37,133 nt of DNA from Actinomycetes bacterium (GCA_021823165.1 JAKAOS010000005.1:1-37133), one strand, 5' to 3'. Positions 14,126 to 21,963 are shown, counted from the stretch's first letter. Notes: generated by a model not told the origin, from the sequence alone. Numbers and translations are program-made.

Positions 14126-14413
14126 GTGGCGCTCACCTGGACTCGCTCGGTCGAGTGGGATACCGATGACTGGAGACGCAACGCCGCGTGCCGAGACGCG
14201 GATCCCGCGCTTTTCTTTCCCATAGGTTCGACCGGTGCCGCGGTGAGCCAAATCGTGGAGGCCAAGGCGGTTTGTGCACGCTGCGAAGCGAAGACGGCGT
14301 GTTTGGAGTTCGCCCTGGCCACCAACCAGGAATCTGGCGTATGGGGCGGGGCTGCTGAGGACGAGAGGCGGGTTCTGCGGCGCGCGTGGCTAGCAAGCCG
14401 CCGGCACCCCTAA
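14126..14413 (+). CDS. whiB1: WhiB-family [4Fe-4S] transcriptional regulator (WhiB1-like)
   Basis: The 95-aa protein has four cysteines in the WhiB pattern: C22 (NAACRDADPALFFP), C50 and C53 (AVCARC) and C59 (TACLEFAL). These ligate a nitric-oxide- and oxygen-sensitive [4Fe-4S] cluster. The GVWGG turn (71-75) and the basic tail (ERRVLRRAW) follow; in this family the tail contacts DNA and the protein binds sigma region 4. GTG 14126 is preferred over the track start GTG 14096 because it follows AAAGGAGACAGG, and because 14096 lies inside the CRP-type palindrome. Convergent arrangement with a PdtaS-like kinase mirrors, from memory, M. tuberculosis whiB1 (Rv3219) and pdtaS (Rv3220c), which supports the WhiB1 assignment. 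Confidence 0.88.
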   Translation: MALTWTRSVEWDTDDWRRNAACRDADPALFFPIGSTGAAVSQIVEAKAVCARCEAKTACLEFALATNQESGVWGGAAEDERRVLRRAWLASRRHP

Positions 14414-14437
14414 ACGCCCCGGCAGATCAGCGGCGTT
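14413..14437. terminator. Possible bidirectional hairpin between whiB and the kinase gene
   Basis: AACGCC ... GGCGTT forms a 6-bp stem with a 13-nt loop spanning both stop codons of the convergent genes. T-tracts are missing on both sides, so this is only a candidate. Confidence 0.3.
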
Positions 14438-16010
14438 CGGAGCTGGATTGGTCCGGAAGCGATACAACCGCTAGGAGACCGGCCTCGCTCTGAAGAGCCA
14501 AGGTCCCCTGGAGTTGTCCCTCTACCAGGTCTCTCACGATTGTGAGCCCCAGGCTCTTGGAACCCTCGATGGTGAAACCCTCCGGCAGGCCACGTCCATC
14601 GTCTGACACCGTGAGGATCAGCTGCCCCCGCCTGATCTCTTCCCGAGAGGCATTCCATCGTTGCCCAAGGCCTTCCTGGCCCGATGTGTTCGGATCGGTA
14701 GTCGTGGCAACCGCACCCCCTCCGGCGTTCTCCCCCGGCGGTATTGGCTCCCCTTCGGTGCGCGACATCTCGACTTTGACCCTTCCGGGAGCATCGCCAA
14801 AGGCGTGTTCGACTGCGTTCTGCAACAGCTCTGAGACCACAACGGCCAGGGGGGTCGCGATTCCCGCCGGCAGGGTTCCTGCATATCCAGAGACGGAAAA
14901 GGCAACCTTTTTAGGCGGCAAAACCGAATCCTGAGCCATTCTCACCAAAGTCGTGACGATCTCGTCGAAACCAACCTCGTCGCCGACATCCCGGCTCAAA
15001 AAATCGTGCACGACTGCTATCGACCGGATTCGGCGCTCCGCTTCGGCAAGGGCAGTCTTGCCCTGGCCGTCCCCTATCCGCCTCGCCTGCAGCCGAAGCA
15101 GGGAAGAGATCGTCTGCAGGTTGTTTTTGACCCGATGGTGGATCTCCCGGATGGTGGCGTCTTTGGACATGAGCATCCTGTCCCGGTTGCGCAGCTCGGT
15201 TGCGTCCCGGAGGAGCATCAGCACCCCCTCTACCTCGTTTCCTGCAAGCAAGGGCAGGCAGCGTACGAAGACGACGGTTCCATTCGCACCCTCCTCCTCG
15301 GCCACCGCCGGGCGCCTGGAGACTGAGGCGATTTCCACGGCTCGGCGGAAAAAGCCGAGATCTGCCATGCTCACGCCCCCCACTGCGCCTCCGACTCCGA
15401 GACGGTGAAGCGCTGTGACCGCGTTTGGCGAGGCGAACTGCACCCGCCAGTCCGGTGCGAGCACGATTACGCCGTCACCGACCCGGGGAGTGTCGCCCTC
15501 GGACCATTCCCCTGGGGCAAAGGGAAAGCTCCCCTCCGAAATCATCCGCGCCAGGCGCTCGAAAAGCCGGATGTAGGTTCGCTCGAGCTCGCCGGGCCTG
15601 CGGGGCGCCACGGGGGCGCTGTAGCGGAGCAGGATGGCGACAATGGATCGACCGTGACGGACCGGGATGGCATGGACCCTCAGAGTCGTGGCGAGGGTTT
15701 CGCCGCGCAGCTCCCCGGCCTTGGGCTCTCCGCTATCCCAAGCCTCCGACACCAACGCGGCCTCCCACGCATGCAACAGCCGCCCTACCTGGTCATCGGC
15801 CAGACGGGTCTGGGCCGTTGCAGGCCGCACCTGGTCCACCACGACAAACCGGGGCCGGCGGGACGGCCCCTCTGCAGGCCTACACAGCAACAGGTCCGAA
15901 AAGCACAGGTCAGCCAGCATCCCCCAGTGGCGGGTGAGTTGGCGGAGGTGATCGGAGATGGCGCCGTTGCCTTTTGGCCTTGGCGCAGCGTCGTCTCGCG
16001 GAGGGCTCAT
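14427..16010 (-). CDS. pdtaS: PdtaS-like sensor histidine kinase (GAF-PAS-HisKA_2)
   Basis: The 527-aa cytosolic protein has no membrane helices. An N-terminal GAF-like region (about 20-135) precedes a PAS-like domain (about 175-272, DGVIVLAPDWRVQFASPNAVTALHRLG). The phospho-acceptor helix is EIHHRVKNNLQTISSLLRLQARR (about 289-311), followed by a HATPase with N-box SELLQNAVEHAF, G1 VSDDGRGLPEGF and G2 KSLGLTIV. PdtaS phosphorylates PdtaR, an ANTAR-type RNA-binding antiterminator; no pdtaR lies in this window. A Gly/Pro/Thr-rich insertion of about 45 residues (EGEPIPPGENAGGG...) splits the ATPase domain between the N-box and G1. ATG 16010 overlaps the PHP gene stop as ATGA. It is the last gene of the operon and faces whiB. 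Confidence 0.85.
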   Translation of the reverse strand: MSPPRDDAAPRPKGNGAISDHLRQLTRHWGMLADLCFSDLLLCRPAEGPSRRPRFVVVDQVRPATAQTRLADDQVGRLLHAWEAALVSEAWDSGEPKAGELRGETLATTLRVHAIPVRHGRSIVAILLRYSAPVAPRRPGELERTYIRLFERLARMISEGSFPFAPGEWSEGDTPRVGDGVIVLAPDWRVQFASPNAVTALHRLGVGGAVGGVSMADLGFFRRAVEIASVSRRPAVAEEEGANGTVVFVRCLPLLAGNEVEGVLMLLRDATELRNRDRMLMSKDATIREIHHRVKNNLQTISSLLRLQARRIGDGQGKTALAEAERRIRSIAVVHDFLSRDVGDEVGFDEIVTTLVRMAQDSVLPPKKVAFSVSGYAGTLPAGIATPLAVVVSELLQNAVEHAFGDAPGRVKVEMSRTEGEPIPPGENAGGGAVATTTDPNTSGQEGLGQRWNASREEIRRGQLILTVSDDGRGLPEGFTIEGSKSLGLTIVRDLVEGQLQGTLALQSEAGLLAVVSLPDQSSSERR

Positions 16011-16912
16011 TTCCCGTCCTTGTCGCCGGCGTCAATGGCAAAGAGGGCGGATCGCTCCACACCCGCCGCCTGCAGAAACCGCTTGAGGCGCCCCATCCCC
16101 TCCCCCACTGCGGCATCGCCATGGCCATCCGAAGCCGTGGCAAAGCAGAGCCCACTTTGCAAGCCCAGGCGGATCATGCCGAGAGCGGGGTACTGCTCCC
16201 CAATCGGCTTGCGCCATCCAGCAGAAGAGGCCTCCAGCGCCAGCCCACCCTCGGCCGCGGCTGCGACCATTCGCTCCCAGTAGGGGGAGGGATCAGGGGG
16301 CACCCGGCCCGTCACCTTCACCAGATCGGGATGCGCTGCGACATCGGCAATACCGGAGCGGGCCATTTCGCAAAAGGCATTGGTGTAGGCCTCCCAGACC
16401 CCTTCCACATCGACGCGGTCCCACACCGACATCGACAGTTCGCTATCTAAGTCGTCGAACCGCCAGAGCCCCAACCAGTGCACCGAAGCAACCACCAGGT
16501 CGATGGGATAGGAGCTGACCAGAGCTGCGACCTTATCCACAAGGCCGCTGTAGTGGTCTACTTCCAGTCCCAACAGCAGCGGGAGCCCCGCTGCCTTGGC
16601 CTGGAGCCCAACCTCCACATACCGATCGAGGCTCGCTCCCTGATGCGAGAGCCAGTAGGAGGCCATGTCATCCGCCAACGCCTTGTCCAAACCAGCATCG
16701 CCGGAGTACAACTCCCGAGGGAGTGGGGTTGAATCCTCCCAGAAGGCGCCCAGGGCACTCTGGGCCTCGGAAAATCGGAAGAGGTGCTCAGTTAGGACCA
16801 CACGTGAGATGCCCCGGCTGGCTGCGGCGGCACAAAACCGTTCCAGGTCCGCCATGGTCGGTCCGCTGGCCCGGGTCCCATGAGGCCAGAGATGGCTGTG
16901 ATGGTCGATCAC
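16007..16912 (-). CDS. PHP-domain phosphoesterase (histidinol-phosphatase-like)
   Basis: The 301-aa protein starts at GTG 16912 and reads VIDHHSHLWPHG, giving the HxH metal motif at the very N-terminus. The remaining PHP metal ligands are visible in order: VVLTEHLFRF, GLEVDHY, VVASVHWLG, DVAAHPDLVK and ATASDGHGD. It resembles HisK-type histidinol-phosphatases and other trinuclear-metal phosphoesterases. The track ORF is 35 residues longer; GTG 16912 is chosen because it overlaps the ArsA-2 stop as GTGA and begins exactly at the domain. No other histidine-biosynthesis gene is nearby, so a nucleotide- or protein-phosphate substrate tied to the operon is possible. The substrate is unknown. Confidence 0.83.
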   Translation of the reverse strand: MIDHHSHLWPHGTRASGPTMADLERFCAAAASRGISRVVLTEHLFRFSEAQSALGAFWEDSTPLPRELYSGDAGLDKALADDMASYWLSHQGASLDRYVEVGLQAKAAGLPLLLGLEVDHYSGLVDKVAALVSSYPIDLVVASVHWLGLWRFDDLDSELSMSVWDRVDVEGVWEAYTNAFCEMARSGIADVAAHPDLVKVTGRVPPDPSPYWERMVAAAAEGGLALEASSAGWRKPIGEQYPALGMIRLGLQSGLCFATASDGHGDAAVGEGMGRLKRFLQAAGVERSALFAIDAGDKDGK

Positions 16913-18090
16913 GACTGTTGACTCCCTCTCTGAGGCCAGAACATCTCGCCCATCTCCGCCAAACCGAAAACGTCGTCTATGTCGTGCTCCAGGTGAGCCA
17001 CGTCCAACACTGGGCACTTGGCAAAACCGAGGCGCCCCCGCTCCTCCGCCTCCCTGAGGGCGACGTGGGAGTAGTCCCTGTAGTTGCGGGCCAACTCCGC
17101 CAGCACGCCGGACAGTATTTCGCTCTCCAGGCCGGCTTGGGGTGCCACCGCGGCCGAGATTGCCTCGTGGTCCTGACGAAGACGGGCGGCGGCGGCCCGG
17201 CCCACCGGATCGGCGAGATACGAGGGCAGCACCTTGTTGGCCACAATCGCCGCGAGGTGAAAACCCCGTTGCCCGAGCTCCCTTATGAGATAGGAGGCCT
17301 CATGGCGCGGCCCGGGCGAGAGCGTGGTCACAACCACAAAGGCACACGCCGGATCGGCGAGCAGGTTTTCCACGGCCGTGGACCGGGTGATAAATCCCTC
17401 ATACATCGAATGAAACAGGTAGAAAAACTCTGCGACCTCCGCCAGGAAGGCACCCCCCAGGATCCTGTCCGCAATCTGGGTAAAGGGGCGGGACGCCAAG
17501 CCAACCCAGCGAGAGCGGTAGGGGGCGAGAATCCAACGCAGGAGCTTGGAGGAGAAGAACTCTGCCATCTTCGATGGAGCGTCCAAGAAGTCGATGGCGT
17601 GCCGACTCGGAGGGGTGTCTATGACGATGAGGTCATAGTCACCATCCTGGTGCAGCTCGTAAAGGCGCTCTGCGGCCACGTAATCGTGGCTCTGGACGAA
17701 CCGGCGGGAGACATTTGCATAGAGAGTGCTACTCAATATCTTTTCGATTGTCGCCTGATCGGGAGCGTATCGGCGTACCAGATTGTCCCAAGCGAGGCTG
17801 GTGTTCAGCATCGACGCCCACAGTTCGCCCTTGCCTGAGCCCTGCAATCCAGACAGCTCTATTCGCGATGGCTGGTCGCCGAGCCGGTCCACGCCGAGGG
17901 CGTCCGAAAGACGCAGCGCCGGGTCCACCGTGACCACCAGTACCTTCTTGTTCTCCCTGACTGCGGCCATAAGCCCAATGGCCGCTGCGGTGGTCGTCTT
18001 TCCCACCCCGCCGGGACCACAGCAGATCACAATCGACTTGGACTGAAGCAAATCCCGAAGATTTCCCTCCGGGCTTGGCGCGGAAGTCAT
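16909..18090 (-). CDS. ArsA/Get3-family ATPase, subunit 2 (signature Lys replaced by Pro)
   Basis: The 393-aa soluble P-loop ATPase has CCGPGGVGKTTTAAAIGL (about 23-40). The position of the deviant-Walker-A signature lysine (GKGGVGKT in Get3) is proline 26 here. Switch I is intact, TVDPALRLSDALG, with D63 corresponding to the catalytic Asp of Get3/ArsA. Switch II is DTPPSRHAIDFLDAP. No metal-binding CxxC is present. Family members act as dimers that move tail-anchored proteins or metalloids; actinobacterial pairs such as Rv3679/Rv3680 are poorly understood. ATG 18090 overlaps the ArsA-1 stop as ATGA, implying 1:1 synthesis. The complementary defects of the two subunits are described in the findings. 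Confidence 0.87.
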   Translation of the reverse strand: MTSAPSPEGNLRDLLQSKSIVICCGPGGVGKTTTAAAIGLMAAVRENKKVLVVTVDPALRLSDALGVDRLGDQPSRIELSGLQGSGKGELWASMLNTSLAWDNLVRRYAPDQATIEKILSSTLYANVSRRFVQSHDYVAAERLYELHQDGDYDLIVIDTPPSRHAIDFLDAPSKMAEFFSSKLLRWILAPYRSRWVGLASRPFTQIADRILGGAFLAEVAEFFYLFHSMYEGFITRSTAVENLLADPACAFVVVTTLSPGPRHEASYLIRELGQRGFHLAAIVANKVLPSYLADPVGRAAAARLRQDHEAISAAVAPQAGLESEILSGVLAELARNYRDYSHVALREAEERGRLGFAKCPVLDVAHLEHDIDDVFGLAEMGEMFWPQRGSQQS

Positions 18091-19076
18091 CCGAGTTCCG
18101 CCGCCAGTGCTGCGGCCAGGTCGCGGGTCTCTTCGAGGCTCTCTGGATCCCTGTGCGACCAGGGCAGGTAGACAAGGGGAACGGAGTTGGCAAGCTCATC
18201 TCTCAAATGCTCCAGGTGCACAGCACCGCGCCGGCGCAAACCGATCGCAAGACGTGCCGCAGCAAGCATCGGGTCGATTCTTCCCCCGGCATGCTGCGCC
18301 AGGGAGTCGGCGCCGCTGCCTGCGCACAGGGAGTCGAAGACGGCTTCCTCTCCCTTGCTGAACAGCTCTGGCAGAACCCGGTTGGCCACCACTGCCACCA
18401 GGTCAACGGCGGTCTCGTTGCGGATGCGGCTGACAAGGGAAATGCTCTCCTGAACGGGCATCTCCTCGGGGGTGGTGACGACCACGGCACCGGTTCTGGA
18501 AGAATCAGAGAGCACGTCCAACATCCAGCGGGTCTGCTCCCTCACCATCCCAACCTTGACCAAGTTGTTGATGGCCTCGGGGGCACCCAGCTGGCTCACC
18601 ACGTGGCCGCTGGCGGAGGCATCCACAACTATGAGGTCCCAGCCTCCTTCCTTTGCCTCCCAGCACACCTTGCCCACTGTCAATATTTCCCGCACGCCCG
18701 GTGCGGCACTGGCTACGAAATCAAAGGCTTTCGCCAGTGGGCCCAGCCTGCCGGAAAAGGGAAAGTGAAGAAAGATCCGGACGTACTCCCGCAACGCTGC
18801 CTCGGTGTCCATGGACATCCCCCACAGGCCGGGCAGCACTTCGTGAATCGCAAAGGAAAGCTGCCTCAGGGAACTGAAGTGACTCGGGATCTCGTCGGTG
18901 CCGTCCAAGTCGCAGATCAGAGTCCGCTTGCCCGCCTCGACACCCAGAAGTGCAAGTGCAGATGCCACAGTGGTCTTGCCCACCCCGCCCTTGCCCGTGA
19001 CAAAAAGCAGTTGGCGGTCGAGGACCCCCAAGGGCAAGTGCCGCTCGGCACCTGCGTCAGACGGCTCCGAATCCAA
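18087..19076 (-). CDS. ArsA/Get3-family ATPase, subunit 1 (degenerate switch I)
   Basis: The 329-aa protein has the full deviant Walker A VTGKGGVGKTT (28-36) with the signature lysine K29. Switch I reads CDLDGTDEIPSHF instead of DPAxxLSDAF and so lacks the expected catalytic aspartate. Switch II is VVDASASGHVV, and TTPEEMPVQES matches the conserved adenine-side loop of ArsA/Get3 proteins. It is soluble, without CxxC. Together with ArsA-2 it should form a heterodimer. ATG 19076 lies 20 bp inside the DUF3107 gene, and its stop overlaps ArsA-2, so the three are co-translated. The client is unknown; the small membrane protein upstream in the operon is one candidate. Confidence 0.87.
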   Translation of the reverse strand: MDSEPSDAGAERHLPLGVLDRQLLFVTGKGGVGKTTVASALALLGVEAGKRTLICDLDGTDEIPSHFSSLRQLSFAIHEVLPGLWGMSMDTEAALREYVRIFLHFPFSGRLGPLAKAFDFVASAAPGVREILTVGKVCWEAKEGGWDLIVVDASASGHVVSQLGAPEAINNLVKVGMVREQTRWMLDVLSDSSRTGAVVVTTPEEMPVQESISLVSRIRNETAVDLVAVVANRVLPELFSKGEEAVFDSLCAGSGADSLAQHAGGRIDPMLAAARLAIGLRRRGAVHLEHLRDELANSVPLVYLPWSHRDPESLEETRDLAAALAAELG

Positions 19077-19293
19077 CCCTGCGCTCTGAGGCAGCCACGC
19101 CGACTTCGACCCAGGCGATACGGGGGACGGCCACCCCCACTCTCCGGCCTCTGCGATCCGTCGCCCAGAACACGCCTTCGCCCTTGGCCATCAGCTTGTC
19201 GATCTGGCCGAGGAGGGTCTCCCGGTCGGTGTCATCGGGAAGTTCCAACTCCACCTCTCGTGCTGACTGGATGATGCCGATTCTCAGCTCCAC
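19057..19293 (-). CDS. DUF3107 family small protein (TB9.4-like)
   Basis: The 78-aa protein starts VELRIGIIQSAREVELELPDDTDRETLLGQIDKLMAKGEGVFWATDRRGRRVGVAVPRIAWVEVG. This is the DUF3107 pattern: a beta strand, a helix, then (D)xxGRRVxVPxxxIAYVEI. The function is unknown; mycobacterial TB9.4 (Rv3208A, from memory) is a member. GTG 19293 is chosen over the 160-aa track ORF because it follows CAGGGAGTCGGC, a good Shine-Dalgarno at suitable spacing, and matches the family length. Its 3' end overlaps ArsA-1 by 20 bp. The tight coupling to the ArsA pair suggests a shared process. Confidence 0.8.
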   Translation of the reverse strand: MELRIGIIQSAREVELELPDDTDRETLLGQIDKLMAKGEGVFWATDRRGRRVGVAVPRIAWVEVGVAASERRVGFGAV

Positions 19294-19376
19294 GCCGACT
19301 CCCTGATCCCTCGAACCATATGGGCCGGCAACCCTACCGGCTGGACTTGGACCCGATGTTATGCCTCCAGCCTCGC

Positions 19377-19586
19377 CTACGGGGCCGCAGCACGAGCGGG
19401 TGTGGGGCCGTGCTGGCTTGGAGGCGGGAGATGGGAGGAGGCGGAATATACGGCTGTGGCGGCAGAAAAGACCAGTAGCGCGAAAATCGATGCCGCCGAT
19501 ATGGCGCGCCGGATCCGCATCGCTGCGAACCCCGTCCACTGCCCATCGTCCGCCGGCCTCACGTCACAGGATGGTTTGGAACTCAT
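19377..19586 (-). CDS. Small single-pass membrane protein, 69 aa, unknown
   Basis: The protein begins MSSKPSCDVRPADDGQW, has the basic flank MRIRRAIS, then one hydrophobic segment SAASIFALLVFSAATAVYSA (about 29-48) and a Pro/Ala/Ser-rich tail of about 20 residues. ATG 19586 overlaps the dGTPase stop as ATGA, which supports real, coupled translation. The track ORF is longer, starting inside dgt. I recognise no family. Orientation is probably N-in by the positive-inside rule, leaving the Pro-rich tail outside. A transmembrane segment close to the C-terminus next to Get3-like ATPases invites the idea of a tail-anchored-like client, but that is inference only. An unprocessed or lipid-free secreted peptide is an alternative. 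Confidence 0.6.
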   Translation of the reverse strand: MSSKPSCDVRPADDGQWTGFAAMRIRRAISAASIFALLVFSAATAVYSASSHLPPPSQHGPTPARAAAP

Positions 19587-20773
19587 CTTGGAGCGAGGTC
19601 GATTCCCCGCGGCAGTTGGTCTACCGGCCAATCAAGTAGCCTCACAGCCGCATCGAAGGCAAACCTGTCGGTCATCCCTGCAACATAAGCAACGGCCGCC
19701 TCGAGGTCGTCTCGGTCGGAACTTCTCTTGTCCTCTGGAAGCAGTCCGGGGTGGTAGGCATAGTGCTCTACGAGCGCCCTCAGCACAGCAACCACGGCTT
19801 TGCTCTGGGCAACGGACTCCGGGCGAAGGTAGATGCGGTGATAGTTGAACTCTCGCATCTCTCCCAGCACCGTGGCCAGGTCCTCATCCATACCTATGCA
19901 CCCGGTCTGGGAAATGCAGGACACGAGGCTGGAAACAAAAGCACGCAGCTGACCAGATCGCCGGGGCCCCACGGCCTCCCGAATCCTCAACGGAAGATCC
20001 GATTCTGTTACTATCCCGGCCTTCTGGGCATCTTCCAGGTCGTGGGCTACATACGCGCACCTGTCGGCCCAGGCAACCAGTTCCCCCTCCGGTGTCATCG
20101 GGGCGGGCCGGGACCAACTGTGGTTCCGCACCCCATCCAGCACCTCCTCGGTGAGGTTGAGTCGCACAAGGGCGACGTCGGCCCCGAAGACGGCGTGATC
20201 GAAACCCTTGGGCATATAGGGGCTGAGGGCCTCCTCGCTGGCGTGCCCGCCCGGGCCGTGGCCACAGTCGTGACCGAGGGCAATCGCCTCGGTGAGAGCG
20301 ACATTCAAACCACAGGCCCGGGCCACCGAGGTCGCCACCTGAGCCACCTCCAAGGCATGGGTCAACCGGGTCCGCTGATGGTCCGCCGGATGGACGAATA
20401 CCTGAGTTTTCCCGGCAAGCCGGCGAAAAGAGGCCGAGTGGAGGATGCGGTCGCGATCGCGCTCGAAACAGGTCCTGTGGGGATCCGGCTCTTCGGCGAG
20501 CCTCCTGCGCCCGGCGCCCCTGGCGCGAGTCGCACCCTCGGCCAAAAACAGCTCCTCGCCAGCTTCCCGCTGTTCCCTTGTACGAGGAGGGCGGCGACCA
20601 AGGCGAGCGCCGCCACCCGCATGAGCGAAACGCACCCTCCTCGAGGCACTCTCGGGACCGACATGGCCGTGCATGGTGTCCGCCCACCTCCTGGCAGTCT
20701 CCGAAACTGCTTCTTGGGCGGTGGGTCGTTCTGAGCAAGGACTTGAATCCGAAAGTGGCATGCCTGGAGCCAT
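19583..20773 (-). CDS. dgt: Deoxyguanosinetriphosphate triphosphohydrolase-like (HD domain)
   Basis: The 396-aa protein contains RDRDRILHSASFRRLAGKTQVFV (substrate-pocket region), RTRLTHALEVAQVA (first metal His) and AIALGHDCGHGPGGHASEEAL (HD pair and following His), then a later AWADRCAYVAHDLEDA with the final Asp. This is the HD-domain dNTPase family, which cleaves dNTPs to deoxynucleoside and triphosphate and so controls pools in the cytosol. About 95 Arg/Ala-rich N-terminal residues precede the conserved core; they may be disordered. ATG 20773 is supported by TACCGT 6 nt upstream and no Shine-Dalgarno. It lies 56 bp after mrp and heads the tight run of coupled genes. The usual motif reads GHDLGHxPFGH; here it is GHDCGHGPGGH. 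Confidence 0.87.
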   Translation of the reverse strand: MAPGMPLSDSSPCSERPTAQEAVSETARRWADTMHGHVGPESASRRVRFAHAGGGARLGRRPPRTREQREAGEELFLAEGATRARGAGRRRLAEEPDPHRTCFERDRDRILHSASFRRLAGKTQVFVHPADHQRTRLTHALEVAQVATSVARACGLNVALTEAIALGHDCGHGPGGHASEEALSPYMPKGFDHAVFGADVALVRLNLTEEVLDGVRNHSWSRPAPMTPEGELVAWADRCAYVAHDLEDAQKAGIVTESDLPLRIREAVGPRRSGQLRAFVSSLVSCISQTGCIGMDEDLATVLGEMREFNYHRIYLRPESVAQSKAVVAVLRALVEHYAYHPGLLPEDKRSSDRDDLEAAVAYVAGMTDRFAFDAAVRLLDWPVDQLPRGIDLAPR

Positions 20774-20779
20774 GGGAAA

Positions 20780-20785
20780 ACGGTA
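20780..20785 (-). promoter_or_regulatory. -10 box TACCGT of dgt
   Basis: Minus-strand TACCGT ends 6 nt before ATG 20773, consistent with a leaderless mRNA for the dgt-to-pdtaS operon in addition to read-through from mrp. Confidence 0.45.
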
Positions 20786-20829
20786 CTGGATGGCTATGAC
20801 GCCAGGTTGGGATCCGAGGGGGATGCCTG

Positions 20830-21963
20830 CTAGCGCACCTTCAGTTCTGAACGATAGACGCGGGCCGGCCCGAGCTTTGCTACGGCATCAGCCAGGGCAT
20901 CAAAGGCGGCGGCGGCCTCCCCGCCGGGATCGGACACCGTGACGGGCAATCCCACATCGCCGCCTTCCCTCAGAGCCGGCACCAGGGGCACTTGGCCGAG
21001 GAGGGGAACCTCGAGGTCCTTGGCCAGCGCCTCACCGCCGCCCTGGCCGAAAAGTTCGTAGCGCTTTCCGTCGTCGCCGGTGAACCAGGACATGTTCTCA
21101 ATCACGCCCCGCAACGGAAGTTTCAGCTTGCGGGCCGCAAAGGCACTCCGCTGCGCCACCCTCTGGGCGGCCGCCTGCGGAGTGGTCACCACATAGACCT
21201 CCGACTTCGGCAAATACTGCGACAGCGACAGCGACACATCCCCCGTCCCAGGCGGCATGTCAATCAATAGGTAGTCGGGCTCCGCCCACCAGGCGTCAAC
21301 CAGGAACTGCTCCAGGGCCTTGTGAAGCATGGGCCCACGCCAGATGACCGGAGTTGCCTCCTCGACAAAAAATCCCATCGACAGACAGGCGACGCCGTGG
21401 GCCACCGGCGGCACGATCACGTTCCCGACGATCATGGGAGACCGGGAAAGCCCCAGCATCTTGGGCACGGAAAAGCCGTAGACGTCCGCGTCCAGCAGCC
21501 CAACCCTCGCACCCCGGCGCGCCAGTGATATAGCGAGGTTCACCGTCACCGAGGACTTCCCCACGCCGCCTTTACCTGAAGAAATGCCGAGCACCCTGGT
21601 TGGGGAACCGGCCCTCATGAAGGGATTCGGCCTACCCTCTTCGTGACCCAGTGGCTGAACTGAACCCCCCTCCGCGGCGGACATCTCTCGCAGCTTCGTC
21701 GCGAGAGACTCGATCTCTTGGTCGTCCAGCACGTCGAAGGAAACGGCGGGGGCCTCCACCCCGGCGCCCTCGAGTGCTCGCTTGACCGACTCCTCCAGCT
21801 CTTTCGCCTGAGGATGGTTGGGGTCGACGAGGCCGATGGAGGCGGTCGTTTTGCCCCAACGGGAGCGAACCTCTCTCACCAGACCCAGCTCGCCCAGGGA
21901 GCGGCGCAACTCCGGCTCCTCGACCGCAGCAACGACGCTTTCAAGCTTGTTGTCAGTTCCCAT
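20830..21963 (-). CDS. mrp: Mrp/ApbC-family Fe-S cluster carrier ATPase
   Basis: The 377-aa protein has an N-terminal DUF59/MIP18-like domain (about 8-95), then ISSGKGGVGKSSVTVNLA (deviant Walker A), LLDADVYGFSVPKMLGL, MGFFVEEATPVIWRGPM, LLIDMPPGTGDVSLSLSQ and VIENMSWFTGDDGKRYELFGQGGGE. It would deliver iron-sulfur clusters to apoproteins in the cytosol. The CPxC motif that bridges a cluster in many ApbC/Nbp35 dimers (normally after NMS-F/Y) is absent; I believe this is common in actinobacterial Mrp but could not check. ATG 21963 follows CAAGGGGATGGC, a clear Shine-Dalgarno. It is divergent from a SufR-like Fe-S regulator, which suggests joint control. Confidence 0.88.
   Translation of the reverse strand: MGTDNKLESVVAAVEEPELRRSLGELGLVREVRSRWGKTTASIGLVDPNHPQAKELEESVKRALEGAGVEAPAVSFDVLDDQEIESLATKLREMSAAEGGSVQPLGHEEGRPNPFMRAGSPTRVLGISSGKGGVGKSSVTVNLAISLARRGARVGLLDADVYGFSVPKMLGLSRSPMIVGNVIVPPVAHGVACLSMGFFVEEATPVIWRGPMLHKALEQFLVDAWWAEPDYLLIDMPPGTGDVSLSLSQYLPKSEVYVVTTPQAAAQRVAQRSAFAARKLKLPLRGVIENMSWFTGDDGKRYELFGQGGGEALAKDLEVPLLGQVPLVPALREGGDVGLPVTVSDPGGEAAAAFDALADAVAKLGPARVYRSELKVR

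Noticed and set aside
18075-19274. 399-aa plus-strand ORF antisense to the ArsA-1 gene
   Set aside because: Shadow frame of a clear ATPase gene; His/Gln-rich composition without recognisable domains.
19751-20734. 327-aa plus-strand ORF antisense to dgt
   Set aside because: Shadow of the HD-domain dNTPase gene; no motif of its own.
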